Shown piece by piece: positions 6,938 to 10,569 of a stretch of 10,569 bases of DNA. A program made the translations under genes and the position numbers. A model generated the notes under the pieces. It had not been told where the DNA came from and made no database searches. It worked only from the letters and a program-made list of their open reading frames with translations. Within the stretch, counting starts at the first letter, position 1, and each line of letters opens with the position of its first letter. The DNA is from Spirochaetia bacterium (lineage in GTDB: Bacteria; Spirochaetota; Spirochaetia; Treponematales; Treponemataceae). The stretch is from assembly GCA_900769985.1 (NCBI GenBank), contig CAAGIS010000037.1, positions 1-10,569 on the forward strand. The letters are read 5' to 3'.

Positions 6938-6965
6938 TGTAAATTTACAGAATTAATGATAAAAT
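6938..6965 (+). promoter_or_regulatory. Palindrome and -10 element directly upstream of the AraC-family gene
   Basis: TGTAAATTTACA (6938-6949) is a perfect 12-bp palindrome. TAAAAT (6960-6965) is a five-of-six match to a -10 box, and the ATG follows after six bases at 6972, so transcription would begin at or next to the start codon. No clear -35 box is visible; the palindrome occupies its place, as expected if a bound protein controls the promoter. No Shine-Dalgarno sequence is present. Confidence 0.48.
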
Positions 6966-6971
6966 ATTGGT

Positions 6972-7745
6972 ATGACTGCACAAAGAAATAACGTGCCTAA
7001 AACTTCACAGCAAGAATACATTGCCTCAAAAATTGAACAGATTGACAACGGAGAGTTTCACCTGCCCTACCAAAGTGAAATGAATTTCTACAATCTCGTA
7101 AAACAGGGAAATATTGAAGAGCTTGAAAAGTTAAATCCAAAACTAATTGTAAAAGGACAAGGAGTTTTATCTGACGACAAATTCCGCAACATCCAGTATC
7201 ACTTTGTAATTGCAACGGCATTGATTGTCAGATTCTGCATAGAAGGCGGACTCCCAAAAGAATCTGCGTACACTTTAAGCGATGTTTTTATCCGTAAGAT
7301 GGACAAGCTGCAGGAAGTTGAAGAAATCGAAAAACTTCATCACGAAATGGTTTTAACTTTTGCAAAAACAATGCGCGACCTTAAAAAAAATTCAGGTTCT
7401 TCTTTATATGTTCGAAAAGCAATCGACTATATTACGACTCATTATCAGGAACAAATCAAAATTTCCAAAATTGCAGAGTACCTTAATTTAAGCGAAAAAT
7501 ACCTAAGTACTCTCTTTAAAAAAGAAACAGGGCAGACACTTGTTTCTTACATCGAAAAAGTCCGCATCGAAGAAGCGTGCAGCATGCTCACATACACAGA
7601 TTTGCCTTATGCCCAGATTGCAGACAATCTCTCGTTCAGCTCTCACAGTTATTTTACAAAAGTGTTCAAAAAAAATATCGGTCTGACACCAATGCAATAC
7701 CGCATAAAATATCAGACCGAAAAATTTTCGATTGAAAAACAATGA
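6972..7745 (+). CDS. AraC-family transcriptional regulator
   Basis: A 257-residue DNA-binding regulator. The C-terminal AraC-type domain (about 146-245) carries two helix-turn-helix units. The first is around 163-184 (KISKIAEYLNLSEKYLSTLFKKETG) and the second around 212-235 (PYAQIADNLSFSSHSYFTKVFKKN), followed by the family signature GLTPMQYR (237-244). The N-terminal 140 residues are helical, without a cupin barrel, receiver domain, signal peptide or membrane segment. They resemble the helical N-terminal domain of many Firmicutes AraC regulators, with GDxxx, RNxxYHF and GGLPKESAYTLSDVFI patterns. The inducer is unknown. It lies divergent to nfnAB and convergent with the GH16 gene, so either could be a target, as could its own promoter through the 6938-6949 palindrome. 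The start lacks a ribosome site. No terminator is seen in the 20 bases before the GH16 stop. Confidence 0.88.
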   Translation: MTAQRNNVPKTSQQEYIASKIEQIDNGEFHLPYQSEMNFYNLVKQGNIEELEKLNPKLIVKGQGVLSDDKFRNIQYHFVIATALIVRFCIEGGLPKESAYTLSDVFIRKMDKLQEVEEIEKLHHEMVLTFAKTMRDLKKNSGSSLYVRKAIDYITTHYQEQIKISKIAEYLNLSEKYLSTLFKKETGQTLVSYIEKVRIEEACSMLTYTDLPYAQIADNLSFSSHSYFTKVFKKNIGLTPMQYRIKYQTEKFSIEKQ

Positions 7746-7765
7746 TACAAAGTTTGCTTTAAATT

Positions 7766-10018
7766 CTATTTAACTTCTGTAAGTTCAATAGAATCGATTT
7801 TAATTGTATGACGCGCATTAATCTGTTTGCCGTCGATTGCTCCCATAGAAAAAGTCAGAATCGTTTTTGAGTCAGTTTCCTTTTCCATTGTAAAAGTGTG
7901 CTCAAAATTTTTATACTCAGAAGTCAGGTTAAATTTTGGCTGACCGGAATATGGATCCCAATTATTATCCTTAATTCCATCGCGCTGCAAAGCAACCATT
8001 ATACTTCTCGGAACGCTGCACAAAGCCTTAAAAGTCAAACGGTAAGTTTTACCTTTTACAAGTTCAACATTGCGCTGCATAAGTTGAATCGTCCAGTCCA
8101 TACTGCCAGTCTTGTCAATCGTAATCGAAAAACACTTGTCAGAATTCTTCGAATCAGAAAATTCAACGTCATGTTCCTCAACTGCCGAAGAATGTGCATA
8201 AACTTCAAAAGCCTTCATTCCATTTGAAAAATCTCCGTTTTGAACCAGGATATTCTGTTTTAAAGAAACATTGTCAATCGTAACAACCGCACCTGGAATA
8301 CCTAAAAGAAATTCAAAGTTACACGCTGAACTTAACGCAGGCGATTTTTCAAACGTAAAAACAAATGTCTTTTTTTCTTCCGTAACATCTGCAGTTTCAC
8401 AAAAAGCCCCGTAACGCACTGCAATTTTTCCGCGCTTTGTTGAACTTGCATCAAATCTTACGACATACTCACAGCCGTCATTAAGTTCAATTCCCTTTTG
8501 GATAATCCTGACATCAGCCATCGTTTTACAACCAGAAGGAACGTCTGCGGTAAGTTCACGAATTTTATTTTTATTTGAAACAAAAACTTTTCCGCCAGAC
8601 TTGTCAGAGACTTCCCAAAACTCCAGGCGTCCAGCCCCTTCCTGAAACTCGCCGTTGTAAATAAAATTTCCGTCAGGAAGTGCCGGATGAACAGGCTTTG
8701 GCTCAGAAGAAATTATACGCTCAAGCCTAACATTACTTATATGGACTGTCGCATCAGAACCTGCATTTCCAAGCTGAAATTCAATGCGCGCATTTTTATC
8801 TGTAGAATCATTCATCGTAAAAGTATATGAATAATTTTTTTTCACAGTTTCAAGCGCAACACGCACATCACCGAATGCGCGCTTCCAGCTGTTGTCAGGC
8901 AAAGTAAGCGCCGTCTTTATAGTACGCGGCTTTTCTGAGTAAGCATCAAAACTATATTTATAAGTTTCTCCCTTTACAAGCTGAACTGATGACTGCAAAA
9001 GCTGCACTGAATAATCTTTTGTTCCTGCTTTTTGCGTATAAACTGTAAACTCGCTGTCGCTTAATTCAGCGCGGGCCTTTCCGTCAGATTCAAGATGCAA
9101 AGTCCAGTCTTTACCTTTATTGGAAACAATGTTGCCTGTTTTGGGAGTAACAATGACTTTAACTTGTTCAGGCTTTTTTACGTTTTCATCGTAAGATTTT
9201 TTCTGATAGACTTTTACATAGTCAACAACCATCTGCGCATTCTCTTTAAACTGCGTAGTCGAGTCAGGATTGCCCGGCCAGTCACCGCCGACAGCAACAT
9301 TCAGAATCAGATAAAAATCCTGGTCATAAGGAGCAGGAAAACTTACTTCTCCAAATCCGTCCTTTTTAGTGAACCAGTCGTTTACTTTATAATACATAAT
9401 ATCATCAACGTAAAAACGCATTTCGCCAGGTTCCCACTCTACAGCAAAAATATGGAACTCGTCGGAGAAATTTCCCTTGGGCAATTTATAGCTTTCCTGT
9501 TTTTGAGTATGAGGTTCTCCAAAATGAAGCGTTCCGTAAAGTTTGTCTGTCTGATTTCCGAGAACTTCCATTATGTCAATTTCGCCGCATTTTGGCCATT
9601 GACCGTAAAAACTTTCGTCAGCAGGCATCATCCAGAACGCCGGCAAAAATCCCTGTCCCTCAGGAACTTTAAGCCGGGCTTCAAATCTGCCGTAAGTAAA
9701 CTCGTGCTTGCCTGCTGTATTTATTCTTCCTGAAGTATATTTTGAACCGTTTTTTATTGCCTGAATAATAAGATAGCCGTCTTTGACATACGTATTTTTT
9801 GAAGATTCTACATAAGACTGCAATTCATTATTAACCCAGCCCGGTTCATGAATTTCATAATTCCAGTTTTTGCTGTTCAGTTTTTTTCCGTCAAAGTCGT
9901 CCATCCAAACCAAATCATCATCTGAGTATATAGAAGATTTTGGCGAACCAATTGAATAAGCTCTGGCCAATACTGCAAACGCACTGACCGCAGCAATTAA
10001 AAACTTTGTATTTTTCAT
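7766..10018 (-). CDS. Secreted GH16 beta-glucanase (laminarinase type) with three CBM-like modules
   Basis: A 750-residue exported enzyme likely to hydrolyse beta-1,3- or mixed beta-1,3/1,4-glucan. A signal peptide (1-20) ends in ALARA before YS; there is no lipobox cysteine. The GH16 catalytic domain spans about 36-272. It contains WVNNELQSY (61-69), GRFEARLKVPEGQGFLPAFWMMP (110-132), the active-site motif GEIDIMEVLG (145-154) with nucleophile E146, D148 and acid/base E151, and LILNVAVGGDWPGNPD (237-252). The extra residue in EIDIME is the laminarinase-type form. Three beta-sandwich modules resembling CBM4/9 follow, at about 290-435, 450-588 and 590-748. Modules 1 and 3 are clearly alike (QLLQSSVQLVKGETYKYSFDA versus QLMQRNVELVKGKTYRLTFKA). 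The start ATG has GGAGGAA eight to nine bases upstream. Exact substrate specificity is not readable from sequence. Confidence 0.92.
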   Translation of the reverse strand: MKNTKFLIAAVSAFAVLARAYSIGSPKSSIYSDDDLVWMDDFDGKKLNSKNWNYEIHEPGWVNNELQSYVESSKNTYVKDGYLIIQAIKNGSKYTSGRINTAGKHEFTYGRFEARLKVPEGQGFLPAFWMMPADESFYGQWPKCGEIDIMEVLGNQTDKLYGTLHFGEPHTQKQESYKLPKGNFSDEFHIFAVEWEPGEMRFYVDDIMYYKVNDWFTKKDGFGEVSFPAPYDQDFYLILNVAVGGDWPGNPDSTTQFKENAQMVVDYVKVYQKKSYDENVKKPEQVKVIVTPKTGNIVSNKGKDWTLHLESDGKARAELSDSEFTVYTQKAGTKDYSVQLLQSSVQLVKGETYKYSFDAYSEKPRTIKTALTLPDNSWKRAFGDVRVALETVKKNYSYTFTMNDSTDKNARIEFQLGNAGSDATVHISNVRLERIISSEPKPVHPALPDGNFIYNGEFQEGAGRLEFWEVSDKSGGKVFVSNKNKIRELTADVPSGCKTMADVRIIQKGIELNDGCEYVVRFDASSTKRGKIAVRYGAFCETADVTEEKKTFVFTFEKSPALSSACNFEFLLGIPGAVVTIDNVSLKQNILVQNGDFSNGMKAFEVYAHSSAVEEHDVEFSDSKNSDKCFSITIDKTGSMDWTIQLMQRNVELVKGKTYRLTFKALCSVPRSIMVALQRDGIKDNNWDPYSGQPKFNLTSEYKNFEHTFTMEKETDSKTILTFSMGAIDGKQINARHTIKIDSIELTEVK

Positions 10019-10025
10019 ATTAAAA

Positions 10026-10032
10026 TTCCTCC
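10026..10032 (-). promoter_or_regulatory. Strong ribosome binding site of the GH16 gene
   Basis: GGAGGAA on the - strand, seven bases before the ATG at 10018. It is the strongest Shine-Dalgarno sequence in the window and contrasts with the DUF2804 and AraC genes, which have none. Confidence 0.85.
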
Positions 10033-10062
10033 ATTCTGCGAGTTCTCTTCCTCAACTGCAAC

Positions 10063-10076
10063 TTAAAGTACTTTAA
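10063..10076. promoter_or_regulatory. Perfect 14-bp palindrome upstream of the GH16 gene, possible operator
   Basis: TTAAAGTACTTTAA lies 45 bases before the GH16 start codon. On the - strand a weak promoter candidate, TTGCCA (10096-10091) with TAAAGT (10075-10070), would place the palindrome over the -10 box, but its 15-base spacer is short. The palindrome itself is certain; its role is inferred. Confidence 0.35.
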
Positions 10077-10140
10077 CACGTTTTTTTCTATGGCAAGTAT
10101 TAGTTTTGTAATATTTTTTGTAAATTTGTTCGATTTAATT

Positions 10141-10270
10141 TTAAATTGAAAGTAAAAGTAAAAATACTATTCTTTTCCATAACTATCAAGAATCTGCTCA
10201 TTCAATCTGTTCAGTTAAAATTTCACAAAACTGTTCGCGTATTCTGTCCTAATTATTTTTCTTCCTGGTT
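10141..10270. other. AT-rich intergenic stretch downstream of the DUF4143 gene
   Basis: This part of the 252-base gap between the GH16 start and the DUF4143 stop holds no convincing gene or terminator. An imperfect tandem pair of 13 bases is present (AATCTGCTCATTC 10191-10203 and AATCTGTTCAGTT 10204-10216, ten identities). On the - strand short open stretches such as DRIREQFCEILTEQIE look gene-like but are broken by stops and lack a start, so they could be decayed coding sequence. Confidence 0.3.
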
Positions 10271-10569
10271 TTAAGATAGAATAACGCTTATTAAATATAC
10301 AGCGTACAATGGAATATTTGTAAGCCAGTCATCAATTCTAAAATCAGAAAGCGATGTTCGTACAGAATAAAGATTATCATATTTCTGATGAAAAGCCTTT
10401 AAACTTTTTGCCTGAAGATTTTCTGCAGATTTTACTTCAATTGGAACAATATGATTTTCATACTGAATTAAAAAATCAATCTCGCCAGAAGAATTCGGAG
10501 ATGAATAATAAAACGGCTTAAAATCAGTACATGAAAGCAGCTGCTGCAAAACATACTGTTCAGTTATAG
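10271..10569 (-). CDS. C-terminal end of an AAA-type ATPase with DUF4143 domain, partial
   Basis: The frame enters from the right edge and ends at TAA (10273-10271). The in-frame TTG at 10549 is not a real start, because the reading frame continues upstream as ITEQYVLQQLL, typical of DUF4143 proteins. The visible part (99 codons) is the end of that domain: PFYYSSPNSSGEIDFLIQ, then HIVPIEVKSAENLQAKSL, then the usual NIPLYAVYLI end. These proteins normally have an N-terminal P-loop ATPase domain, here outside the window. The spacing E-x-D ... E-x-K (EID and EVK) matches a PD-(D/E)XK nuclease-like core. Such genes are common, mobile and of poorly known function. No clear terminator follows. Confidence 0.85.
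   Translation of the reverse strand, partial: ITEQYVLQQLLSCTDFKPFYYSSPNSSGEIDFLIQYENHIVPIEVKSAENLQAKSLKAFHQKYDNLYSVRTSLSDFRIDDWLTNIPLYAVYLISVILS

Noticed and set aside
9095..9733. A 212-codon open frame on the + strand opposite the GH16 catalytic domain
   Set aside because: It lies antisense to the most conserved part of the GH16 gene, and its composition (rich in Phe, Ile, Ser and Arg) is what the reverse complement of that gene would give.
10180..10270. A small antitoxin-like gene or decayed coding sequence on the - strand (DRIREQFCEILTEQIE)
   Set aside because: It has an in-frame stop immediately upstream, no start codon or ribosome site, and only 16 codons; kept only as a possible relic.
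1..10569. CRISPR array, tRNA, rRNA, transposase or phage genes
   Set aside because: No regularly spaced repeats, cloverleaf sequences, transposase motifs or phage proteins were seen on either strand.

Overview
The window looks like chromosomal DNA of a spirochete, most likely a host-associated Treponema. This is inferred from an AT-rich, A-tract-rich sequence, an anaerobe-type NfnAB pair, and the overall look of a large unrecognised protein that resembles Treponema hypothetical proteins. No search was run, so the taxonomy is a judgement. No rRNA, tRNA, CRISPR array, insertion sequence or phage gene is visible. Most of it reads as ordinary core and accessory chromosome.

Left block, + strand (1-4426): the C-terminal end of an AstE/AspA-like deacylase; a complete prephenate dehydratase (pheA, phenylalanine synthesis) with its own promoter; a DUF2804 protein that appears to start from a near-leaderless promoter; a strong hairpin of unclear role; and a 688-residue protein of unknown function with a Ser-rich linker and a charged coiled coil. 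A strong bidirectional terminator (4431-4468) closes the block.

Middle block: nfnA-nfnB on the - strand (6838-4487) encode the electron-bifurcating NADH-dependent reduced ferredoxin:NADP+ oxidoreductase, which balances NADH, NADPH and ferredoxin in a fermentative anaerobe. A near-consensus promoter with an inverted repeat in its spacer drives them, and nfnA starts at TTG. An AraC-family regulator is transcribed divergently (6972-7745). It has no Shine-Dalgarno sequence, and a perfect 12-bp palindrome sits in its promoter region.

Right block, - strand: a secreted GH16 beta-glucanase of laminarinase type with three C-terminal carbohydrate-binding-like modules (10018-7766), convergent with the AraC gene. 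At the window edge lies the C-terminal end of an AAA/DUF4143 ATPase that carries a PD-(D/E)XK-like motif.

The genes do not form one obvious system. They combine redox balancing, amino-acid synthesis and beta-glucan use, which fits a saccharolytic anaerobe. The points most worth a second look are two probable leaderless or near-leaderless starts, the altered phenylalanine-binding motif in PheA, the unrecognised 688-residue protein, and the palindromes in the regulatory regions. No gap between genes exceeds 300 bases.
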